NCBI GenBank assembly: GCA_963701675.1 | Contig: OY969623.1 | Span: forward strand, 7,192,001-7,256,000 | Source of the DNA: G963701675 sp963701675 | GTDB lineage: Bacteria > Planctomycetota > Planctomycetia > Gemmatales > Gemmataceae | Reading direction: 5' to 3' | DNA length: 64,000 nucleotides | Shown here: positions 16,775 to 26,745 of the stretch, in pieces | Layout of the letters: every line of letters begins with the position of its first letter | Numbering within the stretch: position 1 is the first letter of the stretch | Notes under the pieces: model-generated | Seen by the model: the letters and a program-made list of their open reading frames with translations, nothing else | What the model was told of the DNA's origin: nothing | The model's database searches: none | Translations under genes and position numbers: made by a program

Positions 16775-17245
16775 TCATCCCGCGACTTCGAAAATACACT
16801 CGATTTCGACCGCGATCCCGCTGGGCAGCGAGCCGACACCGACCGCGCTCCGTGCACCAATGCCCGCGTCTTCGCCGAAGACTTCCGCCATTAGCTCGGA
16901 GAAGCCATTGATGACTTGCGGATGATCTTTGTATTCCGGCGTTGAGTTAACCATGCCTAAAGTTTTGACGACACGTTTCACCTTGTCGAGACTTCCCAAG
17001 GTGTTGCGTACCGTGCTTAAAATACCCAGCCCCACAATGCGTGCGGCTTCTTTTCCCTGCGCTGTTGTCAAGTCGGCGCCGACTCGACCGGTGATGAGTG
17101 TACCGTCCGATTTCAACGGTCCGGTCCCGGAAACGTAAAGAATGTTTCCAACGACTACCGCGGTGCGATACTTTGCCACGGGCTTCGGTGGGTTCGGCAA
17201 CGTGAGTCCTAACTCTTGAATGCGACTTTCGGGTTTCTGTTGCAT
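16775..17245 (-). CDS. RidA/YjgF-family protein (Rid group)
   Basis: The start is the ATG at 17245, with GGAGAG eight bases upstream; the open frame continues to a GTG at 17260 that is less likely. The 156-residue protein has the Rid trimer fold signature: YRTAVVVGNILYVSGTGPL, the helix near QGKEAARIVGLGILSTVRNTLGSL, and the C-terminal motif GARSAVGVGSLPSGIAVEIEC. The Arg in GARSA matches the carboxylate-binding arginine of RidA enamine/imine deaminases, and the EIE motif is also present. It lies 82 bases after the lipase-like gene on the same strand, as the last member of a long minus-strand run. Imine deamination is likely but not proven for this subgroup. Confidence 0.88.
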   Translation of the reverse strand: MQQKPESRIQELGLTLPNPPKPVAKYRTAVVVGNILYVSGTGPLKSDGTLITGRVGADLTTAQGKEAARIVGLGILSTVRNTLGSLDKVKRVVKTLGMVNSTPEYKDHPQVINGFSELMAEVFGEDAGIGARSAVGVGSLPSGIAVEIECIFEVAG

Positions 17246-17326
17246 GAGGAATCTCTCCACGGAGGTAGGCAGGTAACGTTGTGGGATTAGTTTATGACCC
17301 GAAAGGCGGCATTCACCATCGACCGG

Positions 17327-18979
17327 TTAGAAGCCCCGCCGTGCTAGGTTTTCGACGAGTCGAATGTAGAATCCAAGCGCATCGAAATCTTCGCCGTCGC
17401 GAACGAAAACGCCGTCGGGAGTCTGTGCGAAATGATCCGCGTGAATGGTGCCGAGATACTCACCCCAGCGTGCCGACTGGACAGAAACGAGGCCGTCATT
17501 AGGTCCTTCGACCGGTGTGAGAAGGTTCCACGCTCTGCGCAAAAAGGGTGTGAGTCTGGCGGGAGGGACGTCCGCCCCGTGAGAAAAGTAGCGAACGTTC
17601 GGTGAATCGGCCGTGCGAGAATTGAATTCACGGCATGCATCCGGCCGGCAATCACCGAATCCATTCACGTTGAAACCCAATGCTTCGAGGGCAAGCAAAA
17701 GGGGAACGCGCTGGCGGAAGTTGGCCTGGAACCAATCGGCCATGTAGCTCCCGCGGTGCGGTGTGGCAATGGTCGTGAGGCTGCGCACGCGATCTGCCAT
17801 CCCTAGATGCGAAATCATGAATCGGGCGTCGAGGCCTCCCATACTGTGCGCCACAATATTGACCGGTTCGTCCGTCCAGCGCTTGATTTGGTCGCGTAGC
17901 TGCTCGGCTCGTTCCTCGACGCCGCTTGTCGGGCCTACCTTCGGAAACAACACATGGACGCCGCGCGGGTCGAGAAACGCTTCCAGTGCCGAAAAGTAGT
18001 TAATGTCGATCGGGCGGTGCATCTTGAGCATGCTGTATCCCAGCATGCCATGACAGAAGACCACGGGATGACGAGGCAACAACGTCGCCCGAGTTGGCCG
18101 GGCGGCATTGCGTCGTGCCGGTATGGATCGTTCGAAGTCGGCGAGCGAATTCAGATCGTCCACGGTGGCGCGGTCGGTTTGAGGCGTGGTCCCGGCGGCC
18201 AGTGTACCGTCAAACTCGGTTTCCAAATTGAGCAACCACAGGCAACGACTCTCGCCTAACAACCATCGCAACCGATCCAAAGCAGTTGCCACGGTGGCGG
18301 CGGCGTTCGTCCGTTCGCCGGGAGCCAATAGGAGATGCCCCGCCGGCCAACGCAGCGACGTGATGGTAATTGCCAAGTCCGGCCGCTGGAACTCGGAATC
18401 CGCTGGTACCGCGGCGACATAGTAAATGGATTGGCAGTGACTGGAGCGACGAATGAACTGCAGCCGCGCCGATACATCTGTATGCGCGAGGCCCCCGAGA
18501 CATGAGACACTTCCGGGCATCCATGTCGTTTCAATGGGAAGCACGATCGCAACGGCAACTGCCGTTTCGGGCGCGACAAGGACGACATTGCAAGATTGTG
18601 TCGAATGGCCGTTGAGCGCGAGACGATTCCGTGCGATGCGCCATCCGCGGCGTGCCGGAGGTAGCGGGGCAGTAAGGAGCCCTTCGAAGTTACCGTCACC
18701 CTGAACGCTTAGCTCGGCTTGGAGTATATGACCACTTATGCTCGATTCCAGGCGCAGCGGAGGCGGCTCCGAATGGCCGTTCGTACGCCACGGTTTCCAC
18801 CAACTGCGCTTATGGGCGTGACCGTTGCCGCTGTTGGAGCAAGACGCCACGCGTCCGCGAACCCAGAGCCGTTCGCCGGCCGCCAGTGTGTCGTGAAACT
18901 GTAATTGGAGTTCATGGGCCGACGACGGAGATAATGCGGACGCCGCCGCCTCGGGATGGACCGATCCGAGGGGATCCAT
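17327..18979 (-). CDS. Alpha/beta hydrolase, triacylglycerol-lipase type, with an added N-terminal domain
   Basis: The ATG at 18979 (AGAGG just upstream) gives 550 residues. Residues about 305-550 form a family I lipase-like hydrolase: PVVFCHGMLGYS (oxyanion region), the nucleophile elbow VNIVAHSMGGLDARFM, TTIATPHRGS, an acid in EGPNDGLVSVQSARWGEY and the catalytic His in IHADHFAQTPDG. Residues about 25-260 resemble the N-terminal part of APP1-like phosphatidate-phosphatase proteins (RLWVRGRV, a basic WWKPW stretch, GNFEGLLTAPLPP) but without that enzyme's catalytic domain. No signal peptide was seen. It lies about 140 bases after the beta-oxidation fusion gene on the same strand, and could release fatty acids for it. 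Acyl-chain or polyester hydrolysis are both possible. Confidence 0.8.
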   Translation of the reverse strand: MDPLGSVHPEAAASALSPSSAHELQLQFHDTLAAGERLWVRGRVASCSNSGNGHAHKRSWWKPWRTNGHSEPPPLRLESSISGHILQAELSVQGDGNFEGLLTAPLPPARRGWRIARNRLALNGHSTQSCNVVLVAPETAVAVAIVLPIETTWMPGSVSCLGGLAHTDVSARLQFIRRSSHCQSIYYVAAVPADSEFQRPDLAITITSLRWPAGHLLLAPGERTNAAATVATALDRLRWLLGESRCLWLLNLETEFDGTLAAGTTPQTDRATVDDLNSLADFERSIPARRNAARPTRATLLPRHPVVFCHGMLGYSMLKMHRPIDINYFSALEAFLDPRGVHVLFPKVGPTSGVEERAEQLRDQIKRWTDEPVNIVAHSMGGLDARFMISHLGMADRVRSLTTIATPHRGSYMADWFQANFRQRVPLLLALEALGFNVNGFGDCRPDACREFNSRTADSPNVRYFSHGADVPPARLTPFLRRAWNLLTPVEGPNDGLVSVQSARWGEYLGTIHADHFAQTPDGVFVRDGEDFDALGFYIRLVENLARRGF

Positions 18980-19122
18980 GCCTCTTTCCCTCTGTCCGTT
19001 CCTCCACCATGCTATTATACCTCGCACGATCCAGCGCAACGTGCCGTGCGTAACGAGATTAAGTGTGAATTGAGGGTAGGAGAAGGTGGCTAATGGCGAC
19101 TTTGCGACTTGGCCTGTGCCGT

Positions 19123-22100
19123 TCAGGAGACTGAGACCAATGATTGGGTCGCATCCGCGTTCCTTGCCTGTTCGCTGCGCAGGCTTTCGCCTAGCGCCGC
19201 CGTCAGGGCGGGCACAGTAACCAAGAGGTCGCCGAGCACCGGGAAGACGCGTGGCCTGGACTGCCGTTGATTCAGTGTCATGATCGGCGCTTCCGGGTCA
19301 CGATTAAACGCAATGATCGTGGCCCGAGGACCGATGTAATTGAGATGTTGCGGCGCCCCGCTGATGCCAATAGCAATCAGTAGCTGAGGATTGACGCTTA
19401 CACCTGACTGTCCGATTTGACGGTCGTTGTCCAAGAGGTGTAACTCTTCCGTGACCTTGCGTGACCCACCCACCACATAGCGAACGCCCAAGTGTTCCAA
19501 GACTCGAATGAGGGGTTCGATGACGGCTTCGTAGCCATCTTGGTTTCCGATTCCAAATCCAACATCAATGATGAAATCGGCGTCGGACAGGCGAATGAGC
19601 CCCGTTGTTTGTTTCAGTTCAGCGACCAGACGTTGGATGTCGCGCTGCCCGTAAAAACGATCTAGCCGAGGCGACCACCGTCGCACTTGAGGCTCGCGGT
19701 GGGATTTGACGGCGACGAATGCGACGTCAGCACCAGCCGCCAAGGACATCCAGTATGCCGGCAACGGGTGACCCGCCATCGGTTCGGTCAGCGTTTGTCG
19801 CAACGTCAACTTTCCTCCGTCGCGAGTCGTGCTCACCACAAGTGTCCCGTTCGCTTGCTTCAGACCACGGACACGAAGTACCGTGGAACCGTTCTGGCGA
19901 GTCCGGCCAGTGAGGCGAGCGAAAGCCGATTCTAGCCAAGGTTCGCCGATGACCACGCGCGGCGGGGAAGTGAATTCCGGCCATATATCGGCGAGTAAGC
20001 GAGCGCGGATTTCCTCCGAAGTGCTTTCCGCAGGAACCAACGTGATGCTTTCCACGCCCATGACGATTAGGCTTGCGACTGCCATGCGCTGGGCGGATTC
20101 GTCGATCGGCGCGACGAGTAGCACCTCAATCGGAATGCGCCACGTCGCCTCGGCAAGGCGAGCTGCCATGAGTGCCGAGTCCGCCGTGTTCGTGAGTCGG
20201 CCTTTCGAATCGGTTGCCAACACAACCATGATGCCGAGCGCGCTCAACGGGCTTGACGGCGTGACATCCTCGATACGGCCGCCGTAGGCTTCGACACGGG
20301 ACGCCGAGCCTGTCAGCCCCAACTCAGAAAGAACCCGCTCCGCGGCCTCGTCCGGCGACAACGGGCGCAACTCGTTGTCGGAAACGCCGTGCTGGGCGAC
20401 TTGAGCTTGTTCCTCGAACAACACCTGTCGAATTTGCGCCTTTTTCGGCCAACGAACAATTTCGACCGACTTCGGTAGACTGTTGAAATAGCCTTCGATG
20501 GTAAACGCCCTGAGCGGCGCACCTGCGTTGACGGCAATGGCGGCGGGAAGCGGCCTTATTCGTCGGTTCTGCCCGCCCGGTTCAGTAAGTACGACACTCT
20601 CGGCGCCCTCTACGGTTTGCACAGTGAACTCGGCTCCTGTGCCGGCATGAGCCACGCCCAACATTTCGGCCGCTAACCGGGCAACGAGACCGTCTTGGCT
20701 ACCGGTTTCACCAGCACCGCCGATAAGCAAGTCGAGGTTGGGACCTCCAACCACAGTTGCAATTGCAGCGGCAGCGCTGTCCGGCGTAATCGCATCGTCA
20801 TCCGTAACGATAAGAGTGACTTGGTCAGTACCGCAGCTAAGCAATTCCCGAAGCGACGCTGCCATGGCCCGGCTGCCAAAGGCGACGACGCGAATCGTAA
20901 CCTTGTCGCCGCCGCTGTCCTTCAGCCGTAATGCCGATTCAACGGCGGTCTGATCAGGCTCGGACCACGTTCGATGAGCCTCCAACAATCGACCGTTAAC
21001 GACGAGCGGTTGCGGCGCTGCAACCGTCGCGGCGTCAAGCAAGACCAAAACGGAAAGCGGTTTGTCGATGTGACAGTGCGATCGATATGCAAGTGCAGCT
21101 TGATGTTGGGTCTCGAATAACAAATCGGCGGCTCGAACCTCCGGGGCGTAAAAGCCACGGCGGAGAAAAGTCAACTCTTCATCGAATCGACTGAGTCGAT
21201 GGCGAACTTCCCAAAAGCACCTCGCCAGCGCACTGCGGCCTAATTCGGATTGGGGTGAGGCTTCTCCGTCTTCGTCGGATAAACTGCGACGAGCCAGCCA
21301 CGCGTTTCGGCCCAAGGTACTATCCGCCGCTTTTAGCCATGCGGCGGCGTCGGCGAGGATAAAGCAATTGGCTTGTAGGTTCGGATTCTGTGCCAGACTC
21401 GCACCGAAAACTGCCAACGCGGACTGAACGCGCTGTCGTAGTTCGCCTTTTAGCCATTCGAGGTGGATCGCATCCTGGTGCATTTGCTTTGAGACCGTGG
21501 GTGCGTCTTTCCAACGGGGCGCCACTTCCGATGCTAGATCGCGCAGGATGAAAAACCGCTGGATCTCGTTGGTCCCTTCGTAAATGGTGAGGACACGCGC
21601 GTCCCGCTTTCGCTTTTCGACGAGATGTCGTTGCGTCTGTCCGTCGAGACCGTGGATGTCTTCCGCGAGCTCGATTACTTGATGAAGTAGCTCACTGATG
21701 AGCAGCTTGGCAATCGCTGACTCGATCCGGACTGACTTGGTCTGTGGATGCTCGAATCGTCCAGCCACCTCGTAGGCCAATGCCTCCGACGTGTAGCGAA
21801 TCTCCTCCATCCTTTGGAGACGCCACCGAATCCATTCTGGAATCTCCCCGGTATTCTGTCGGCCGGCGTAATAACGGCTCCATTCGATCAATGCTTCCAT
21901 CTGAGCCATCGCCGACATGCCGAGGCCGGCCCGTCCGACGTTGAGGGTTTCGAGTGCATTGACTTGCCCGCGTCCTTCCAAGCCCATGACGTTCTCGCGC
22001 GGGACACGCACCATTTGCAACGAGATCTCATTCGTCGGCGAACCACACTGGCCAAGCTTATCTTCGTCTTTGCCGACGATAAGCCCTTCGGCATGACGAT

Positions 22101-25100
22101 CCACGATGAAACCGGTGACGCCGTCATCGGTCTTGGCGTAAAGGCACATGATTCCCATCATGCGGCCATTCGTGATCCACATTTTGGCGCCGGTGATTTC
22201 CCAGTAGTCGTACAAGAGCTTGCCGTCGCGCTCTCGAAGCTGCGCAATGTCCGTGAAATGCAGCTTGCGCGATCCGAAATCCAAGTATCTTGTGCGACTC
22301 GGATCGTCGGTTTCGTAGTCGTACTCGTCAAAAGATATCGGGACGGCGTCGGCCTGCTCGGACCCTCGATAGAACACTCGGTCTCCCCGGAATTCCAGCC
22401 GGCGGGCATCGAGCAAGGTCCGGTGTTCCGTTCGGCCATACGGTGTGAAGCGAAATACACCGTTCGCGTCGGCTTCGACGGCGACGGAGCGCAGCCGGGC
22501 ACGTGTCGCGACGCGCGCTGTATCGGAACCGGCCGAAGGTTCCGTCAATGCGAAGGCGGAGATTTGTCCCTGGGATACCCATTGGAGGAATTGATCGCAG
22601 GCTTTGATGCGGCGCTGGAGTTCGCCATGGAATTCGGACGCCGATTCACATAAACGGTCCCATGCTTGATCCAGGGACGAGAACTGTGCTCGAACGGCGG
22701 CGGCAGGTTGACCCTGCCGGATGTGTTCGGCGATTCGCTTCCATGTTTTCAGAAATCCCGCAGCATGGGACTTCAATGCTGCGACCGGTTGGACGCGTCC
22801 TTCGATCAGCTTCTGTAAACTCTCGACATTGCGAACGCTTGGAGATCGGTCCAAGGCGCCGATCATCGCGCTGAAACGCTTTTGAAATTCGGTGTCGCGC
22901 ACAAAAGCGCCGACTTCCTTTTCCGCCTTAGGCAGATCCTTGTAGCGGGCAAGGAAAACCGGCGTGGTGCCGAGTCCCGTGTTTACTTGAATGGAAAGCG
23001 ATATGCCCACATCCACCATTCGCTGTGTATTCGACGCAACGAGGTAGTAATCAACCTTTCGGCGACCTTCGCCGCCTAGTTCTTTGGCAATCGTCATGCG
23101 AAAGAAGCCGTGCCGGCGGCAGAAATCGAGGTCGTCCTCATCGGGACGATGTTGGCGTTCGATGTAGCGCTCGTACGGCATGCCATGCCGTTTTCCAAAT
23201 TGATTTTCGAGCAGACGGCGAATCTCTTGGTTGGTTTTGGCGAGTTCCGGGTCAGTCTGAATCATTTCGGGCACGAGTCGTGGTTCATCGAGACTAACAC
23301 GGCGTGTGAGGAAATCACCCGAGTCGTATGGACTGGCGCACGCGGTAAAGGCGGTGTACGTTGTTAACGGGGAGCCGCTTGCCGGGTCGACTAATGGTCG
23401 GTCATCGACTCGCTCCAGAGAATCCAACCAGTGTCGTACCGTGCCTTCGAATTCGGTCAATGCCGCGGCCGCACGTTCGAGCCAAACGCGGAGTAACGCG
23501 ATGGGAGTTTCCGCATCATGGCCAGCCTCCAGCCGGGCGTGCGTGCGCAAGACGAGCGCCTTGCTTCCCAACAGATAAGCATTTTGTCGTGCGAGTAGTT
23601 CAGCGATCTCTGATGAGGCAAACGAATGGTGATTCGTTCCCTTGGGGCCATTTGCTTGCCAGTCGGCCACGAGACTTCGAATCCGCGAGCGAGCGTTGCG
23701 AACTTCATCGAGTTCCGCCTGGAGCGCTTTGCGCTGTGTCAACTCCTCAAAAATCTCGCCCTCTTCCAATAGATATGCCAGACTTTGTCCGTCGGACCGC
23801 CAATTCGACAGTAGGTCGTTCCCATGACGGCGGTACACTTCCGTGTTGGGCACTCCGAGAAATCGCCAGGCGGCGGCATCTCGATAGTATTTGGCAAGGA
23901 TGTCGTCCTCCGAGAATCCAGTGCCACCGAACACCTGGCCTGCGTTATAGGAGATGCTGCCCGGCGAAGTGCCCAGTACTTCCGCGATCAGCGCTTTCAC
24001 GAGCGAGGCCTTCTCGAGTTCAGCCGACGACCAATCGCATGGGCTGAGGGTGTGCGAAAGAGTCTCGATGAGGAATCGGCCGGCCGACATCTCCGCGACC
24101 ATGCGCTTGACGGCCCCGAACTTGCCGATGGTGTCGTGCGCCATCTCGTCGTGAAACAAACCGGGAAATTGGACCCGTCCGGTTGCATGTTCAATCGCCC
24201 GACGACATAGAACATCCGCCATTCCGCTGGCAATCGCGACCAGGTCTGCGGCAGCGAGAATCTGCTGTGCGCGTCGAATTTCCTTCAAATCGAACGGCAC
24301 TGAGTTCTCGGAAGCGCCGATGTCATTGAAGCTAAGTCGGGAGATTCCGGCGCCGCGGAGTCCCAACGAGGGGAGTGATTCGATAGAGACTCCCTGTGAT
24401 TTCGTGGGAATCGCTACGAGATGGTCCGGGAACTGAGCAATAATCAACTCGGTTCCCACGGCTGGAGTGAACAGGGTCTCACCGCTTGGATCGACAAGAG
24501 CGAAACAGGCCCACTCGTCAGCGCGAGTCAGTCGTTCTGCCGTGTCGCTCCACGCCGGGGATGCCGCAGCGAGTTGTGCAGCATCTCGAGCCCAAAGGTG
24601 GTTGGCAACTCGATAGGCCAACGATGGATCGCGCCGGCCAAGTTCTGCAAGGATCGCCTTCCGAATGGGAGGATGCAAGGAGGTCGAATCGTCCACGGTA
24701 ATCCGCGGTACGTGGGTAATCAGGTTCCGCAAGACCGTATCCGCGTCGCGCGGTAGTTCTTGACCGCGATCTATGCTCTTCCATAAACCAGGCGGAAGGA
24801 CGGCATCAAGTCGGGCAACCCAGCGCACCATTTCGTCCGCGACCGTCGCGGCATCCTCTTCGGTTCGGAGCCAGGGTTGAATAGCTCCAGATTCTGGTTC
24901 AGTTCGGTTACCGACATCGGCAAGTGCGTCCGTAAGTCGGCGCAGTCCGGCGAGATAGTGAAAGCGAATTTGTCGTCCGTCACCGGCTGCCCAGGCGTAG
25001 TGTTGATTCCAGGTGCGCTCGGTTCGCTCATGAAGTTTCGTCACCATAGACGAGATGAGTTCACGAATGGGATCGAGAATCGTCAGGTTCGATGCGGATT

Positions 25101-26745
25101 CTTTGGCCGCATTGGTCGATTCCGCCAACAGTTCCTGGATCCGCTCGCCGAGTTGTTGAGCGTAACGGGCCAACGTTTCCAAGTACTCTGCGCGTGGCCG
25201 ATCTACGGTACGCCGCTCATGAGAAAGGGCCTTTTCGAATTCCAGAAGCTTTTGCTCAAGTCGGGGGATCAACGGTGGCGCCTTGGCGACGAAGGTCGCT
25301 AATCGTTCGCGCAAGTCGTCGGGCACTCCACTGGAAAGCGCCGCTTTGATCGATTCGACTTCCGCCGTCCACCAGTTGACCGACTTGGGCATTACCGGCG
25401 CAGCCGCTCCGGAAGTGTGAGCCGCGTCCATAACCCGCGTCACGACCGGGGAAGAAACCGCATAAGAAAACCGATGTCGGCCGTCACGCCCCCAGTCCAC
25501 GAGCTGTGGAGAGACACGCCAACACGTTTCGCATTTGATGCAGTTCTCGAAATTCGCGATTACCTGAACTTGACCGGACGGGCCGACACGTGCTTCGTAG
25601 ACATGAGCAGGGCACACATGCCAAAGGCCCTCATGGACAACTTCGTTCTTCTCAGCCAGATTTTGGGGCCAGGAAATATGAATATGGGAGCTCCTTACCG
25701 TGCGATACGGCAATCGCGCGAGACGTTCTTCCCAGCGCCGTGCTGCGAGGGGAATCGTCGGGGTCAGGTCGCAGGTTCGCTGGACGTCGCCAACGTACCG
25801 GCGATAGAAACCACGCAGCGGGTGGCTAAGTCGTCGACCGCTCATCCATTCTCGCACGCGGTCCCAGACATGCATGCCGAATGCCATGACACTGGTGGCC
25901 AGTGCAATGGCGGCAATGCCGAGCAGGTCGAGTAGGTTTACCTGGCGTGCGAGAAGCCGGCTGACGCGCGGGAGCTTATCCAGAAGCGGCGTGTCGTCGT
26001 TGGTGTAAACCCGCTGCGCCGCCGCCGCGGCGACAGGTGCGATTCGCCGAAACCAATGGCGCAAAAGCCACGGTGGCGACCCCTGTGGTTCGGCGCCGCC
26101 TGGTGCGGTGTAATGCAATCGGAGGTCCCCTGCCGCTGGGAGATTCGCGCGCGGCCGGCGAAACATGTCTCGCAACGCGTTCACCGTGCCATCTACTACG
26201 AGTCGGCTGATGGCGGGTCGATACGCAACATCCCGCATCCGTAATGCATGCGCCAGGTGTCGAAGGTCATGGCGGATCATCTGAATGCGCATCGGTCCAG
26301 CGACGTGGCCGACCATCCGGAGCCAATTGGTCCATTTCGATATGAACCATCGATCCGGCCGAGTCCACACATACGCCGTACGCAACGCCAGGTCGATCTG
26401 CGCATCAAAAAAGAATCGAGTGCGCTTGACGTATCCAGGCCACCTCCGCAGGAATTCGACGTCCTGCCAGTAGTGTGTTCGCTGTAACGGCTCCAAGTAG
26501 TGCCGCTGCAGCGCTTCACGTGTGTACCCGGTTCGCTCTTCACGGATGCGTCGGGCAGCCTGCACCAGTAGCAACCCCATTGCTGTGGCGGGGCCGGTGA
26601 AATTCGGATAGGGAAAATCGATGCCGATCGCACTTGCGGCGCCGCCAATGGCCAGGCCGTGATCGATGAGGGTAGGTACATCCTTGCGCCGCCTCCGCGA
26701 ATAATCTTTGCGCCAAAGACGCCGCGTCGACCGTCCTTCAGCCAC
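19123..26745 (-). CDS. Giant fusion: ETF-QO C-terminal part, degenerate and intact acyl-CoA dehydrogenases, ETF beta and ETF alpha
   Basis: The frame encodes 2,540 residues from a GTG that is not a true start: sequence from residue 23 continues the ETF-QO frame upstream. Order: FAD/quinone-oxidoreductase part 23-430 with a [4Fe-4S] site (Cys 378, 402, 405, 408) and a hydrophobic segment at 270-294; coiled-coil linker about 490-545; acyl-CoA dehydrogenase (ACAD)-like module about 740-970 in which the YEG catalytic motif is replaced (AAAWRFLGVPN); complete ACAD about 1150-1745 (FALTEPSAGSD, ITGAKMWITNG, catalytic Glu 1723 in IYEGTNEIQR); helical linker; ETF beta about 1897-2110; ETF alpha about 2165-2530 with the FAD-site signature GQSGVSVNPQLLIAIGISGA. 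It should oxidise acyl-CoA and pass electrons through its own ETF to the quinone pool. Confidence 0.88.
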   Translation of the reverse strand: MAEGRSTRRLWRKDYSRRRRKDVPTLIDHGLAIGGAASAIGIDFPYPNFTGPATAMGLLLVQAARRIREERTGYTREALQRHYLEPLQRTHYWQDVEFLRRWPGYVKRTRFFFDAQIDLALRTAYVWTRPDRWFISKWTNWLRMVGHVAGPMRIQMIRHDLRHLAHALRMRDVAYRPAISRLVVDGTVNALRDMFRRPRANLPAAGDLRLHYTAPGGAEPQGSPPWLLRHWFRRIAPVAAAAAQRVYTNDDTPLLDKLPRVSRLLARQVNLLDLLGIAAIALATSVMAFGMHVWDRVREWMSGRRLSHPLRGFYRRYVGDVQRTCDLTPTIPLAARRWEERLARLPYRTVRSSHIHISWPQNLAEKNEVVHEGLWHVCPAHVYEARVGPSGQVQVIANFENCIKCETCWRVSPQLVDWGRDGRHRFSYAVSSPVVTRVMDAAHTSGAAAPVMPKSVNWWTAEVESIKAALSSGVPDDLRERLATFVAKAPPLIPRLEQKLLEFEKALSHERRTVDRPRAEYLETLARYAQQLGERIQELLAESTNAAKESASNLTILDPIRELISSMVTKLHERTERTWNQHYAWAAGDGRQIRFHYLAGLRRLTDALADVGNRTEPESGAIQPWLRTEEDAATVADEMVRWVARLDAVLPPGLWKSIDRGQELPRDADTVLRNLITHVPRITVDDSTSLHPPIRKAILAELGRRDPSLAYRVANHLWARDAAQLAAASPAWSDTAERLTRADEWACFALVDPSGETLFTPAVGTELIIAQFPDHLVAIPTKSQGVSIESLPSLGLRGAGISRLSFNDIGASENSVPFDLKEIRRAQQILAAADLVAIASGMADVLCRRAIEHATGRVQFPGLFHDEMAHDTIGKFGAVKRMVAEMSAGRFLIETLSHTLSPCDWSSAELEKASLVKALIAEVLGTSPGSISYNAGQVFGGTGFSEDDILAKYYRDAAAWRFLGVPNTEVYRRHGNDLLSNWRSDGQSLAYLLEEGEIFEELTQRKALQAELDEVRNARSRIRSLVADWQANGPKGTNHHSFASSEIAELLARQNAYLLGSKALVLRTHARLEAGHDAETPIALLRVWLERAAAALTEFEGTVRHWLDSLERVDDRPLVDPASGSPLTTYTAFTACASPYDSGDFLTRRVSLDEPRLVPEMIQTDPELAKTNQEIRRLLENQFGKRHGMPYERYIERQHRPDEDDLDFCRRHGFFRMTIAKELGGEGRRKVDYYLVASNTQRMVDVGISLSIQVNTGLGTTPVFLARYKDLPKAEKEVGAFVRDTEFQKRFSAMIGALDRSPSVRNVESLQKLIEGRVQPVAALKSHAAGFLKTWKRIAEHIRQGQPAAAVRAQFSSLDQAWDRLCESASEFHGELQRRIKACDQFLQWVSQGQISAFALTEPSAGSDTARVATRARLRSVAVEADANGVFRFTPYGRTEHRTLLDARRLEFRGDRVFYRGSEQADAVPISFDEYDYETDDPSRTRYLDFGSRKLHFTDIAQLRERDGKLLYDYWEITGAKMWITNGRMMGIMCLYAKTDDGVTGFIVDRHAEGLIVGKDEDKLGQCGSPTNEISLQMVRVPRENVMGLEGRGQVNALETLNVGRAGLGMSAMAQMEALIEWSRYYAGRQNTGEIPEWIRWRLQRMEEIRYTSEALAYEVAGRFEHPQTKSVRIESAIAKLLISELLHQVIELAEDIHGLDGQTQRHLVEKRKRDARVLTIYEGTNEIQRFFILRDLASEVAPRWKDAPTVSKQMHQDAIHLEWLKGELRQRVQSALAVFGASLAQNPNLQANCFILADAAAWLKAADSTLGRNAWLARRSLSDEDGEASPQSELGRSALARCFWEVRHRLSRFDEELTFLRRGFYAPEVRAADLLFETQHQAALAYRSHCHIDKPLSVLVLLDAATVAAPQPLVVNGRLLEAHRTWSEPDQTAVESALRLKDSGGDKVTIRVVAFGSRAMAASLRELLSCGTDQVTLIVTDDDAITPDSAAAAIATVVGGPNLDLLIGGAGETGSQDGLVARLAAEMLGVAHAGTGAEFTVQTVEGAESVVLTEPGGQNRRIRPLPAAIAVNAGAPLRAFTIEGYFNSLPKSVEIVRWPKKAQIRQVLFEEQAQVAQHGVSDNELRPLSPDEAAERVLSELGLTGSASRVEAYGGRIEDVTPSSPLSALGIMVVLATDSKGRLTNTADSALMAARLAEATWRIPIEVLLVAPIDESAQRMAVASLIVMGVESITLVPAESTSEEIRARLLADIWPEFTSPPRVVIGEPWLESAFARLTGRTRQNGSTVLRVRGLKQANGTLVVSTTRDGGKLTLRQTLTEPMAGHPLPAYWMSLAAGADVAFVAVKSHREPQVRRWSPRLDRFYGQRDIQRLVAELKQTTGLIRLSDADFIIDVGFGIGNQDGYEAVIEPLIRVLEHLGVRYVVGGSRKVTEELHLLDNDRQIGQSGVSVNPQLLIAIGISGAPQHLNYIGPRATIIAFNRDPEAPIMTLNQRQSRPRVFPVLGDLLVTVPALTAALGESLRSEQARNADATQSLVSVS

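Noticed and set aside
17327..18979. Phosphatidate phosphatase (APP1) activity
   Set aside because: Only an N-terminal region resembles APP1 proteins; the DxDxT-type catalytic motif is absent, and the hydrolase elbow AHSMGG is clear.
21748..22653. Long plus-strand open frame of 301 codons inside the ETF/ACAD fusion
   Set aside because: It is antisense to a strongly conserved coding region and has no domain or ribosome-binding site, so it is a codon-bias shadow.
26277..26745. Overlap of two open frames considered as two overlapping real genes
   Set aside because: The 433-codon frame loses family similarity after 26,672 and the other has none before; a single joined gene explains both.
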